Source: Aralia elata
Lineage: Eukaryota; Streptophyta; Magnoliopsida; Apiales; Araliaceae
Assembly (NCBI GenBank): GCA_034770075.1
Contig: CM068382.1
Coordinates: 85,776,643-85,840,642 of the forward strand
Length of the DNA stretch: 64,000 nucleotides
Direction: 5' to 3'
Below the pieces are notes generated by a model. It saw only the letters and a program-made list of their open reading frames with translations, was not told the DNA's origin and did not search any database. Of the stretch, positions 11,222-21,639 are shown one piece after another. Made by a program: the position numbers and the translations under genes. The number at the start of each line of letters is the position of its first letter. Positions within the stretch are counted from its first letter, which is position 1.

Positions 11222-11662
11222 TTCATATTGTAATTTGTGTGGTCTGAATTTAATAACCATGGTTAATGGTCCAAACCATCGGACCGTCGTGGAGCTCCTC
11301 GGGTGTGGGGATTAGCGAATAGTACAAAGAGATAAGTACTCAATTTGAGTTTAGCTTTCAAGTGTAAAAAGTATATAACCTCTCTTATTCTCTTTTGATC
11401 TCTATTTATAGTCTCATACTTTTTGTCTTACTTAAAGTGTACTATCAGGTACCAAGGTATGAGCATGACAGATCCTGCAGACAGCGTCCCATCACCTGAC
11501 TTTCACATCATTCGAGATACGGCTATGTGGGACCCTTCAGATTGGACAGACTCTCCAAGCTTCGTAGACACGCTTCGCCCGAGCTATCAAGCAGATCGGA
11601 CCAAACAGTTTTTGAGTCTGGGCTGACAGAATGTGGGATGAGCCTCTCGGGCTATATCCTAT
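11222..11662. other. Unclassified, moderately GC-rich segment
   Basis: 11275-11640 has higher GC than its surroundings and a 67-codon ORF (11423-11626) with no recognisable domain. It could be a fragment of an LTR or an old gene piece. I found no partner copy in this window. Confidence 0.35.
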
Positions 11663-11704
11663 AACACACACACACACATATGTGTGTATGTGTGTGTGTG
11701 TGTC
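11663..11704. repeat. (AC)n/(TG)n microsatellite
   Basis: An AC run is followed by ATATG and a TG run, giving a self-complementary 40-base tract. Confidence 0.9.
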
Positions 11705-11741
11705 TTATCTCTGACTGTTTAAAAAAAGATTGAATGACTTA

Positions 11742-11895
11742 AGATTTATCTCGTCCGCACAACTATTATGCGGATGAAAACCCAGAAATTATATTCCATC
11801 CACATAATAGTTGTCCGGATGGTATATCACATTCACACAACTATTGTGCGGATAAAGTCCACCATCCGCATAATAGTTATGCGGATGAGAATAAT
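11742..11895. repeat. Array of short hairpins (CCGCACAACTATTATGCGG type)
   Basis: Four related 19-22-base hairpin units occur within 150 bases, with stems of the form CCGCA.../...TGCGG: CCGCACAACTATTATGCGG near 11755, a variant near 11797, a variant near 11832, and CCGCATAATAGTTATGCGG near 11865. They look like the subterminal hairpins of the TIR element at 14042-15334 and may mark a related, degraded DNA transposon. Confidence 0.6.
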
Positions 11896-11995
11896 TATAG
11901 CGTTTGGATCACATAAATAAATGGTGGGATCTGCGTTGAATAGATGAGACTCTCATCCAACTTTAGTTATGAATCACGTACTCCCTTATATATAT

Positions 11996-12188
11996 ACGGT
12001 AATCTTTTAAAGCGAACTTTAAAAAGTGAACCAAAGACGAACCGTCGTCTTTGGGGTCTATGACGACGATTCGACCCGTCGCCGTAACCATGTAGTCTTT
12101 GGCGACCGGTCGAATCGTCGTCATAGACACCAACGACGATGGTTAGTCTTTGGTTCGCCTTTTAAGGTTCGCTTTAGAAGTTTACCGT
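11996..12188. mobile_element. Foldback (long inverted-repeat) element
   Basis: The ends ACGGTAATCTTTTAAAGCGA and TCGCTTTAGAAGTTTACCGT are inverted. The arms run inward through GAACCAAAGAC and GACGACGATTCGACC and meet near 12095, so most of the 193 bp can form one hairpin. It is flanked by TATATA on both sides. Confidence 0.75.
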
Positions 12189-13440
12189 GTGTGTATATAT
12201 ATATATATATATATTATCAATCATTTTCTCTTACTTTTACGCAAATAAATATTATAAAAAATAACCCAAAACTAAACTACCACTTGTATATCACATACCA
12301 AAACCAAACTAGTTTGAATGAACCATTGCAAACTCCACTTTTTCAATCCCAAAATAAAATAAAATAAGAGAGAGAACAAACCATGGCAAATTAAGCCGAC
12401 TTGTAGGTGGTCTCCTTTCACCCGTGCAAACCAGGTAGCTTGTGGGCGAAGAGGCATAAGTCCAACATCTAATTTTTGCATGTTTAGACTTTGGTATTTG
12501 ACTATTTTTTAGGTCAAAGAGGAAGAGAATTAGAAATTTACTTTACTTAGAAAAAATATATAAAAACAAAGGAAAATAAGAAAACGTCTCTCTTTACTTG
12601 AGCATTAAGTTTGGTGTATTACTCAGGATTAATTAACTATATTTATATTTATATTTTCTTATAAATTCAATACAAATAAACATGGACATTGGACCACTCA
12701 TCAGTGTGATACTATAATATTTTCCTTTTAGTTGGTCAAAGGTATTAAGTTAATGATTTACTGGCTAATTATTTATTTAAAGATAGAGAAAATATTTAAT
12801 TAATATATAGCAAGAGCTTGTGACCAGAAAATTAATTAAATGGAATCTTTTAATATAAATTAAATTATTGCTTCAAATTGTGTCAGTGTATACGTAAATG
12901 TCATGGATAAATTATATATATAAATAAATTATTTTACCAACTTTAGTGTATAAATAAAATAGAAGGTTAATTAAATATTAAAGGTCAATATTTCCACACA
13001 AGAAAAAGATACTCCAATGATTCAATTTAGGTTCCCTGAATGTTGACAGTGGAGCCCGGTCTTGGTGATTTCTTTTTTAGGAGAATTTTTGTAACCTAAA
13101 TTTAATTATTTATGCATTCTTTTTAAAATTATAAATAAAATTCATTTTTTTTTCCTTGTAGTTGAAGGGGACACTTTAGCATAATTTAATTTGAGGTCGA
13201 TAACGTTGGGTGCAAGTTTTTTATTGTTATTTAAATATAAACATACTATGCTTGGCCTAGTCATCCTCTTTGGTCGTTTTTTCGTCCAGGTTAAGCTGCA
13301 TAATGGTCAACTTTTTTCCCTTTTATTTTTAAAAATTTAGTTATATACATATAATATATATTTTATTTTTCCTTTAAATTTAATAATTTAATATTTATTT
13401 TTAAATTAATTATACACGTAACGCTTATGTCACCTAATTA
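12189..13440. other. AT-rich intergenic DNA
   Basis: No gene can be supported. A GC-richer patch at 12395-12480 reads partly open on both strands but matches no family I recognise. Confidence 0.4.
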
Positions 13441-13447
13441 ATATATG

Positions 13448-13505
<58 letters not shown>
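13441..13505. repeat. (TA)n microsatellite
   Basis: An uninterrupted AT/TA tract of about 55 bases that abuts the next foldback element. Confidence 0.9.
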
Positions 13506-13508
<3 letters not shown>

Positions 13509-13769
13509 CGGATCTTAAACATACCCTCTTAAATGACATACCAAGCATACCCCCTTTAGCGCCGGACCGGGCGACGGTTTGGTCCGTCGCCATAGGTCCG
13601 GTCCGTCGCTAAAGCCTTTAGTGACATACAACTTTTAGCGACGGACCCGTCGCTAAAGGCTTTAACGACGGACCGGACCTATGGCGACGGACCAAACCGT
13701 CGCCCGATCCGTCGCTAAAGGGGGTATGTTTGGTATGTCATTTAAGAGGATATGTTTAAGATTCGGACT
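13505..13769. mobile_element. Foldback element, family A copy 1
   Basis: The end AGTCCGGATCTTAAACATAC pairs with GTATGTTTAAGATTCGGACT at the other end. The arms stay paired through CTTTAGCG.CGGACCGGGCGACGG and GGTCCGTCGCCATAGGTCC and close near 13635, giving a near-complete hairpin of about 265 bp. TA repeats lie on both sides. Copy 2 of the same family is at 15689-15934. Confidence 0.8.
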
Positions 13770-13975
13770 ATATATATATTGGGTCCACCATTTTTGCTTT
13801 CTAAATATTCAAACTTGAATTACACTGCCAGTGCAAGAAAAGAAAATTAGTCAAAGCTGAGAATGGACAAGTAATCTACCAATGTTCGCAAACTGAATGT
13901 TGAATAGATTTCACTATCAATCACATCTTCTTGGACTATGAAGGTGTTCACACCAGTCCTGTTAGCTGCTTCATA

Positions 13976-13977
<2 letters not shown>
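13770..13977. other. Short spacer, nothing recognised
   Basis: Non-repetitive spacer between two TA tracts with no coding signal. Confidence 0.4.

Positions 13978-14041
<64 letters not shown>
13978..14041. repeat. (TA)n microsatellite
   Basis: About 32 TA units, directly adjoining the left TIR of the following transposon. Confidence 0.9.
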
Positions 14042-14045
<4 letters not shown>

Positions 14046-14385
14046 ACTGATCTATAGTTAACGTTATAAATTTAAATTGATTCTTACCACAAATCGTAGT
14101 TAACGTTATAAATTTAAATTGATTCTTACCACAAATCGTGATCATCTAATCGCAGATTTAACGGTAAAAATTATCACCCGTCCGCAGTTTAATACTGCGG
14201 AGTCCGCACAATTAAAGTACAGATTCAAAAATTATCAAAACGCCCTCCAAGATCCGCACTTTAATAGTGCAGACAGTAAGTTTTAAAATATTCAATATAT
14301 TATCATAATATTAAAATTAGTGACATTTTTGTAATACTCCCGTATGCACTTTAATTGTGCAGACAGTAAAGTGAGAGAGAGGTTA

Positions 14386-14590
14386 TAACTCAAGAACTTT
14401 CTTTGCTGCCAATTCTCCTATTAACAAGTTATCATGATTATGGCAACCAAACAATAATATGGCAATCCCTGATTCATATGGCATGGAATTGATCAGATCT
14501 TGAGCTTCTTTTACACGTCCTCCACGGGCCAAAAGATCAACTATACAAGCATAATGTTTCTCACTGGGTTGGATATTAAGATGAATTCTT
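14386..14590 (-). pseudogene. Captured PPR-protein gene fragment (last PPR repeat to E motif)
   Basis: The minus strand reads IQPSEKHYACIVDLLARGG near 14575-14520, then VKEAQDLINSMP and, to about 14390, LFGCHNHDNLLIGELAAKK followed by VLEL and a stop. This is the HYxCxVDLLxRxGxxxEAxxLI...MP pattern and the GxCxxHxNxxxGExAAxxxxE E-motif pattern of plant organellar RNA-editing PPR proteins. About 65 codons remain, without the repeats upstream or a DYW end. The frame is intact for its length, but the piece lies inside a transposon and has no start. Confidence 0.8.
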
Positions 14591-14647
14591 GATTTTTCTT
14601 ATTTCAGTTCCTCTCTCTAGCTATATCTAAAGTGTGAAAAGTTTTTC

Positions 14648-14985
14648 ATGCTTAATCCTATGATAGATCAAAGAAGTAAGGTATTGTATGCCGCACTGTA
14701 TATGGACGGAGAAGCAGACGCCTGGTATCAAGCACTGCATGAAGACAACCATGGATTAATTAGGAGTTCGTGGGGGCAAGTATGTCATAGGTTTAGAAAA
14801 GTGGGACATGAGAACCTCATTGGGCAGTTCAATAAACTGGTGCAGAAGGGCAAGGTGGATGAATATATTAAATAGTTTGAAGAATTAAGAAGTTATATGA
14901 TGTCAAAAAGCAAGTATTACACCGAAGAATTCTCTGTGGAGAGCTTCCTCAGTGGACTTAAACCTGAGATATTCCATACTCCGCA
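14648..14985 (+). pseudogene. Captured Ty3/gypsy gag fragment
   Basis: The reading frame KVLYAALYMDGEADAWYQAL ... VGHENLIGQFNKLVQKGKVD ... YIK, a TAG stop at 14873-14875, then FEELRSYMMSKSKYYTEEF and FLSGLKPEI matches the retrotransposon gag domain (the DGEAxAWY and FxxGLKPEI hallmarks). The fragment stops where subterminal hairpin sequence resumes at about 14985. It is a passenger of the surrounding TIR transposon, not a working gag. Confidence 0.8.
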
Positions 14986-15331
14986 GTATTATACTGCGGA
15001 TGTCAAAATTTTTATTTTTTTAGGCTTCGCAGTTTAATACTGCGGATGTCAAAACAAACAAGATTTTTTTTAAGTTTTTCAAGCTATGCAGTTTATATTG
15101 CGGATGCCAAAACAAATGATATTTTTTTTTAAGTTTTTCAGTCTCCGCAATTTAATTCTACGGACGGAGAGGGGTATATTGAACAATTTTTCCGTCCGCA
15201 GTATTAAACTGCGGTATTCCTCATATTAAACTGTGGATGGTAGCTCAGTTTTACCGTTCGATGAATGAATAGATGACTGCGATCTGTTGTAAGGATAACC
15301 TTATCCTTATAACGTTGGTTATGGATCAGTC

Positions 15332-15334
<3 letters not shown>

Positions 15335-15370
<36 letters not shown>
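15335..15370. repeat. (TA)n microsatellite
   Basis: TA tract between the Pack-type transposon and the next foldback element. Confidence 0.9.
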
Positions 15371-15371
<1 letters not shown>

Positions 15372-15604
15372 GGTCCGGATCTTAAGTTCACCCCTTATCT
15401 GGCTCAACCAAGCTCACCCCCTTTAGTGACGGACTCGGCGACGGTTCGGTCATACAACCGTCGTCTATATTTTTAACGACGCTATATGTTGTCCGTCGCT
15501 AAAAGTATAGACGACGGTTGTATGACTGAACCGTCGCCGGGTCCGTCGCTAAAGGGGGGTGAGCTTGGGTAAGCCAGATAAGGAGTGAACTTAAGATCCG
15601 GACT
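15371..15604. mobile_element. Foldback element, family B
   Basis: The arms GGTCCGGATCTTAAGTTCAC and GTGAACTTAAGATCCGGACT pair. Pairing continues through CTTTAGTGACGGACTCGGCG and GACGGTTGTATGAC to a centre near 15485. The ends resemble family A but the interior differs. Confidence 0.8.
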
Positions 15605-15616
15605 ATATATATATAG

Positions 15617-15688
<72 letters not shown>
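15603..15688. repeat. (TA)n microsatellite
   Basis: Mostly TA units with a few interruptions; it separates two foldback elements. Confidence 0.9.
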
Positions 15689-15695
<7 letters not shown>

Positions 15696-15934
15696 GATCT
15701 TAAGCATACCCCTTAAATGACATACCAAGCATACCTCTTTTAGCGACGGACCGGGCGACGGCTTGGTCCGTCGCTAAAGGCTTTAGCGACGAACAACTTT
15801 TAGCGACGAACCCGTTGCTAAAAGCTTTGGCGACGGACCGGACCTATGGCGACGGACCAAACCGTCGCCCGGTCTGTCGCTAAAGGAGGTATGCTTGGTG
15901 TGCTATTTAAGATGGTATGCTTAAGATCCGGACT
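15689..15934. mobile_element. Foldback element, family A copy 2
   Basis: Same family as 13505-13769 (shared CTTTAGCGACGGACCGGGCG and GACGGACCAAACCGTCGCCC). The arms pair from GGATCTTAAGCATACC to GGTATGCTTAAGATCC. It is flanked by TA tracts. Confidence 0.8.
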
Positions 15935-15943
15935 ATATATATA

Positions 15944-15980
<37 letters not shown>
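15934..15980. repeat. Compound (TA)(GT)(GA) microsatellite
   Basis: TA, then GT, then GA dinucleotide runs in direct succession. Confidence 0.9.
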
Positions 15981-16194
15981 TTGAGCCTGAATTATTTGAC
16001 ACATTGAAATAAATTTTAAAAAATTACTTTAAAAAGTTGAACTTAAAAAAAACATACTCGAATGAATAGAAGAAAGTGTAGTGGTAATGAATTATTTTGC
16101 TATCAAACAATTTTTGAGAGTATTCGTTAAAAATATTATTAGTCAAATTTGTGTTGACTAGGCACAACATGTATTTATAATTAGGCCTAAAATG

Positions 16195-17540
16195 GACACT
16201 AGTTCAGAATGTCCTAGATGTGGTTTCGACAAATTAAAGAGATCGTTTTTCATGCTCTTATTTTCTGCCCAACGACTATTGCGTATTGGTTTGTTTCTCC
16301 CTTGAGATTGCGCTGCGATAGTATTCAAAATGACTATTTTTGATTGATTTTTTCAAGCCTGATATCCAGATCAAATTTGTATTGTGGGGATGATTTCATG
16401 GAGTATTTGGAATAAAAAAAATGGTGCAATTCACGGGAATGCTATCTCCAATCCCTTGGTGGGAGTCTTTAATAGTCTTATTGACATAGCAAAAGACTAA
16501 ATAAGGAATATAAACAATCATAGGAATCAGATCTATGTAACTTTATAACCACATAAATTCACAAAGTTGAATAAATTGACTAAATATCCACAATGTTTTA
16601 TAAAATCAGAATAATAAGAGTTAATCCTGAAACACATGAAATATCCTTTAAATACTAAATAATAAGCTGGAAACCTTAATTACGAAAGGAATAGCTAAAT
16701 TACGAAATAATCCAAATGAGTTCAAAACTGGTAAAAACTTTGAAAGGTCCAAACACATCTTTTCAGGCCTTTTTTGGGCTTTTAATGGTTTCCATTATAA
16801 CTAAAGGCAATGTGTCTTGTAGGGCTCGTCACAAGCTTCAATTTGATATATTATGGACCCCGTAATTCCAAACGGATCAAAAGTTATGTTAAAAACAGTG
16901 TCAACCCCTCTTGGACTTGTTTTCTTCATTTCCTTCCTTGTCGGACCGTGTCACTTATATTTCTTAATGAGTTCAAATTGCATGGGAACTGCTTTGAAAT
17001 CCCTCCCCTGGACAACAAACTCATCTTGTTAAAAAATGGCAAAAGCCCTCTTTGAAAGTCAACAATGATGCTTGTATTAGGAGGAATGATTTTATTGGTG
17101 TTGGTTTTGCGATTAGTGATAATAGTAGCTCTATTTTGAGAATAGGAGTTGATAGAATCTATGGTAATTTGGAAGTAGATTGTGCGGAAGCTTTGCCTAT
17201 TCAATCTTCCTTATCCTTCTCTAGGGAGTCGATTTTAAAAATATATTGGTGGAAAGTGATAATCTTAGTGTTATTAGTAGGTTGATATTGGATAATTCAT
17301 ATTTTTCTTCTATATTTGAGGATTGTTGTTGGATAACGAATAGTTTTGAGTTTGTAATTTTCTCTTATGTTTGTAGGGAGGATAATAGAGTGGTTTATGG
17401 TCTTGTTGAGCTTGTCCAGATTTTTTTCTTTTCATGTCCTTATGTTTTGGTTGGATGATGTTCACGTGATCATCCTTCCTCTTGTTGTTTCTGACATTTT
17501 AGAGCAATAAAATTTTAAAGTCGTTTCAAAAAAATAAATA
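16195..17540 (+). pseudogene. LINE 3'-end relic: zinc-binding RT (zf-RVT) and RNase H-like domains
   Basis: Plus-strand pieces match the end of a plant LINE polyprotein. CPRCGFDKL near 16210, CP and YWFVSPLRLRCDS near 16265-16320 represent the zf-RVT domain. After an unrelated 400-base stretch the RNase H-like domain appears: VNNDACIRRNDFIGVGFAIS near 17055-17115, VDCAEALPIQSSLSFSRESI to about 17235, then in another frame VESDNLSVISRLILDN and YVCREDNRVVYGL to about 17405. AATAAAATTTTAAAG and an A-rich tail end it at about 17540. There are at least three frame changes; 16500-16900 may be a separate insertion. It is non-functional. Confidence 0.75.
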
Positions 17541-17796
17541 AGTCAAATATAATTGTCTATATGTATTTTATGTTAGACATAAAAATGAGTCAATTTTTTT
17601 CGATGTGTGAATTATTTTTCTTTTAAAAAGTTTTGACATAAAATTATTTATGGGAGAATTATATTGAGAAGTAAATTATATGAAACTTGCCACGCTTCAC
17701 ATTCTTGAGAATAACTTGAGACTTTTATGAATAAAGTCTTAGAAATCATGACCTATATAATTAGCTGCCACAACACATAAATTTTAGTTTTCCCAA
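17541..17796. other. AT-rich spacer, nothing recognised
   Basis: No ORF or repeat end is supportable between the LINE tail and the Helitron start. Confidence 0.4.
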
Positions 17797-18087
17797 TCAA
17801 CCCCTATATATAAAAAGCCGTAAATCGATCCTTCTAATTTAAAAAAACGGTGAGTGATCTCGGTTCGTAATTATGAGTCAACTCAGTTAATTTGGTCCAA
17901 CTGGCGCTCTTATATTTCCCTCACCTAGAAACGATCTTCTCCTCTTCCTCTCAAGTCTTCTTGGCTTCGCTACATTCTTCGCCTCCAAAAGCATCTTTTT
18001 CATCACCTCCTTAATTATTTCAATTGCTCTTCCTGGCAATCGCCCCTTCCCTTTCCTAAGTTCCCAACACGACCAATACACAACGAC

Positions 18088-18355
18088 AACGAAGAATCCC
18101 AAATCAATTTCACGTTTCAACGATGACGACGAAGAATCCCAAATCCATTTCATGTTTCAATGACGACGAAGAGATCCAGGTGACTCTTTCGTTTCATTTA
18201 CCCATCTCCACTCTTTTGCTTCTTTGTCTGCATATTCTCTCTTTTCCTATTTCAATTGCAGTTGGGGACCAAATCAACACACACAAGATCAACGAAAACA
18301 ATGAGCCCCAAAACTGGACATGAGGAATCCAGTGACGATAAGTCTAAGCGATGGT
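18088..18355 (+). pseudogene. Unidentified captured gene fragment with intron-like structure
   Basis: An ATG at 18123 opens MTTKNPKSISCFNDDEEIQ up to a donor-like CCAG|GTGACT at 18179/18180. An acceptor TTCAATTGCAG ends at 18261, after which LGTKSTHTRSTKTMSPKTGH and EESSDDKSKRW lead to a stop at about 18354. The segment around the ATG is a direct duplication of about 37 bases just upstream (18088-18120). I do not recognise the protein. It is charged and low in hydrophobics, and it could be a chimera assembled within the Helitron. Confidence 0.35.
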
Positions 18356-18943
18356 GACAAGGACAAGAATCAAGTTGAATATGATGGAAAAAAGGATGGT
18401 GAGGACGTAGGACTTCATATCGGTGTTGTAGATTCAATTCTCAATTTCACATTTTCGTCTCCTTAACCAACTTCCTATGTTGAGGATTATAGTTTCCTTA
18501 TCTTGAATTTGATGTGAACATTTTTATAAATATTTGGTGTTATAACTATTGCATACTTATTTTTGGTGTTATAACTATTACTTACTTTGGTCGACTTGGT
18601 GCACTTTAAGTGTTTGAAATAATGTCGCATATAGTTTGTTCTAATTGTCTGAATGTCACATAATTGTGAATTTGTAGGTCTGTATTCTTTATTGATTTTT
18701 TTTGTTTATTTATTTCTGTTATGTCAATATAAATCCTAATTTTGCATTGCTGATAATTTTATTGTTGGCATGTTGAAGCATGTTTAATTTTGACTTAATG
18801 GTTACTTTAACACAAAAGACTTTTCAATCTTAAAAGGTCGGTTGATTCCATTTTCAATTGTAGATTCCACTCAATTACATTCGAATTCAAGATTTGCCTA
18901 CCTTCCTTTTTTTATTTTTATACAAATACACGGGCTAGTTTTA

Positions 18944-19162
18944 TGTAAAAAATTATATGCTCTTACATAGTTCTTGGACTCTAATTTGTGAGCAAAAACC
19001 TCTTTGTGTGGACTGTTGGTATTATTTTGGCAGCTAGGCTTATTGCTGGGTTTGTCACTCTTATTGTTAAGATTATCCCACAACATCACCACCATAAACC
19101 ACCACCAGATAATTACACAGTTGCTCTACATAAAACACTCATGTTCTTCAAAGCCCAGCGCT
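18944..19162 (+). pseudogene. Captured exon of a KORRIGAN-type (GH9) membrane endo-1,4-beta-glucanase
   Basis: The plus strand reads SKNLFVWTVGIILAARLIAG, then FVTLIVKIIPQHHHHKPPPD and NYTVALHKTLMFFKAQR, ending in a phase-1 donor GCT|GTAAGTG at 19162/19163. This is the signal-anchor exon of plant GH9A (KORRIGAN) enzymes, which act in cellulose synthesis at the plasma membrane: one transmembrane helix, a His/Pro linker, and the start of the catalytic domain (DNYTxALHKxLxFFxAQRS). Upstream residues YIVLGL fit the same exon, but a TAA stop follows at about 18985. No catalytic exons are present. The retained donor shows the piece came from genomic DNA, not from mRNA. Confidence 0.8.
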
Positions 19163-19546
19163 GTAAGTGACTCAAATTTTGCTATTTCAAAATTTCTCAC
19201 ACGTATTATGTGTCTGCTCTATTAGGTTAGTATTAGTTTTTGGATGCAATGTTATTTAATCGATAATTAGTTTCATTGTTTGAATGACTTTGAACTTTTA
19301 TTTATGTAGGATTTTTGAGATTTATGTATGCATATGAAAATTTAGGATGCAATTTATTTTTAATTAACCATCTAAGTTAAAAATGGAAAGAGGAAAGACA
19401 ATTTTCTATGCTATAGATCAAATTATGGGCCAATTAGGGGACATCTCTTTGTTTAAAAAATTTGTCAAGTATTCTCATCACATATTAGATAAATTATTCA
19501 ATTTATTATTTGAACTAGCCCGTGCATTGCATGGGTTATCAACTAG

Positions 19547-19992
19547 TACTATCAAATATCAAAATGTAAGAGTATTTTACCCTTTTTAGGTTAATTTTAG
19601 ATAATTCTATATTAAAAATAGATAAATTTTATTTATTTTTTATTAATATAATCATGATTTCATATAAAAAAATTAAAAAAATCTAGTAATTAAAAGAATT
19701 ATAAGACTAAAATTTAATAAATCACATCAATTATAAGTTTAAAACTTTGATAAATCACATCCGTTTTTGAAAGTATTTTATACTATTTTAAATAATTAAA
19801 ATTACTCTTATATTCATTAAAATACTAGAGTAGTCAAGAACTCAAGATCTACACAAAATTACAGTCACACAACAACGTAAGGAGTTTTTGAAAAAAGAGT
19901 GTTGTAATATATGACAATAAATTTATGTTAATATTAAATATCGACGTACATGGACACATGTAATAAAAAAAATGTAAAAGAGTGACCCATAT
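19547..19992. other. AT-rich spacer, nothing recognised
   Basis: Low-complexity AT-rich DNA between the Helitron and the large Ty3 element. Confidence 0.4.
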
Positions 19993-21639
19993 TGTGAAGC
20001 TCCCAAATTCGGGTCTACACTATCCAATTTGAGTCTCCAAAATACAAACAACATACATAAATTCTCCTATTTAAAATTATTACAATGCCGTGTATAGTAC
20101 GGCAACACACATATTAAGTCCTCAGTACAATTATTACCACACTATTTTACAACATGGTGAGGACTACTACAGCTATTAACTCAGACCATCACTCCATTCC
20201 CCTGTTCTCCCCACTAGTCTCAGCTACGCTCTCATTTCCTAAAAGGAATAATGAAATAAAAGGGTGAGCTCAAATAGCCAAATAAAGAATATCATGACTA
20301 AGATAACGAAGAATGAGTTATCCTTAGCCTTCAACATTGATAAATCAGATATTTAAAAAATATGATAGATAACATAAGTTTTCAAAAATAACTACAATGG
20401 AAAGAGCAATCCATTAAAATAGTCAATATATCATAATGTTTACTATCTTCTCCAATTTAAAATTCATCATCAAGATTTTATCAACTGTAATACCAATGAT
20501 CATGATCATGTCAATCAACAGTTCTTCTTTCTATTGCACCACGTATTATTGTCACACATGCTAAAGGCACTCAACAATCATATTGTCTTTACACCTAGGC
20601 CAAAGACATTCAATTGTAACACCAATGGTCATGATCATACAAATTAGTAATTCCTCCTTGCACCCAGGCCAAAGAGAACTTTCACCACGTGTCATTACCA
20701 CACAGGCTAAAGACACTCAACAATCATATTGTCTTTGCACCCAAGCCAAAGACATTCACAACAACTTGAGTCCTGATGATTAGTACAAATAACAATGATA
20801 TAAAGGATGAACAGAAATAATAAGAATAATAAGATAAAAAATAAACATTAGAAATTTGTAATTTAATTTGTTCTGAATTTAATAATGTCCAAATTGTCAA
20901 CACGATATCCAGAATATCGATTCGAGTTCAAGAATAATATATAAGGTTCACAGTTCAAAGTTCAAATATAACGGTTAAATTTCAATAGGAAGGTTCTAGT
21001 CAAAAGATATTAGATGAAACACCAACTATTATAGAAATTCTAATCACTTCAGAAATTTTCATCGTTTAATGATAAGGCTGTAGAAACGAATAATAATTTC
21101 TTACCATAAATTTAGGAGTATGAAAGAAAATGATATCCCTTACCTTAGCTCGTGATTGGTTACTGCTTTCTATGTAGTTAATCATTCTATATGTATATTT
21201 ATAATTTAAATAGTAACTATCACATATAAGTTTCATAGTGTACACTAACTCATATATTATTAAATCATCAAAATTGATTCGATAGTATAAATTTGTGCAG
21301 TGTATAAAATAGAGTAGAATAAACTTCAAAATAGTTTTTGAAGGAATAAAATAATAATTCAAAATAATCTTCCAGAGGAAGCTTTTCAAAATGAATCTTC
21401 TAAATGAAGAATTGTAAGAACTATGTGATGTGTGTGTGGATGCTTTGTGCAATTTTTATAAAAAAACTCACCTGAACAATTCTTGCACTCTTACTAATAT
21501 TTACCAATATTTAAGGTAGTCTTAGCACACTCAGAGAGACATTTACACTAAATAATTTTTAGTGAGTGGAAGGAAGGATAAACAAGAAAGTTATAAAACT
21601 CCTTATGGTAAGCCTCCCTATTTATGGCCAAAACTTAAC

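Larger units (their letters stand above)
14042..15334. mobile_element. TIR transposon carrying captured host and retrotransposon fragments (Pack-type)
   Basis: The left end ACTGATCTATAGTTAACGTT and the reverse of the right end (ACTGATCCATAACCAACGTT) match, and similarity continues for about 120 bases through TTCTTACCACAAATCG and AACGGTAAAA. The left end has a 42-bp tandem duplication (about 14056-14139). Both ends carry palindromic subterminal units such as CCGCAGTTTAATACTGCGG. The interior holds a PPR-gene fragment (minus strand) and a Ty3 gag fragment (plus strand). There is no transposase, so it is non-autonomous. Long TIRs suggest a Mutator-like origin, but insertion into TA tracts hides any target duplication. 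Confidence 0.75.
17797..19546 (+). mobile_element. Probable non-autonomous Helitron with captured gene fragments
   Basis: The 3' end is typical: a GC-rich hairpin CCCGTGCATTGCATGGG at 19519-19535, a short spacer, then CTAG (19543-19546) followed by host T. The best 5' end is TCAACCCCTATATATAAAAA at 17797, preceded by host A, matching the TC start and AT-rich terminus of plant Helitrons. No Rep/helicase gene is present. The interior (about 1.75 kb) contains an exon-intron-exon-like segment at 18088-18350 and a KORRIGAN exon at 18944-19162, both in the Helitron's sense direction. The 3' end is firmer than the 5' end. Confidence 0.65.

Noticed and set aside
11423..11626. 67-codon ORF in a GC-richer segment
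   Set aside because: No recognisable family, no promoter or splice context, and surrounded by MITE fragments.
13948..15476. ORFs rich in Tyr-Ile repeats on both strands
   Set aside because: They are translations of TA microsatellites and foldback arms; no start context or domain.
17887..18153. 88-codon minus-strand ORF, Lys/Arg-rich
   Set aside because: It is antisense to the Helitron's captured fragment and includes its duplicated GAAGAATCCCAAATC block; no domain recognised.
21066..21452. 128-codon minus-strand ORF
   Set aside because: It lies inside the Tekay LTR; its counterpart in the other LTR (about 51868-52128) is not conserved as a frame.
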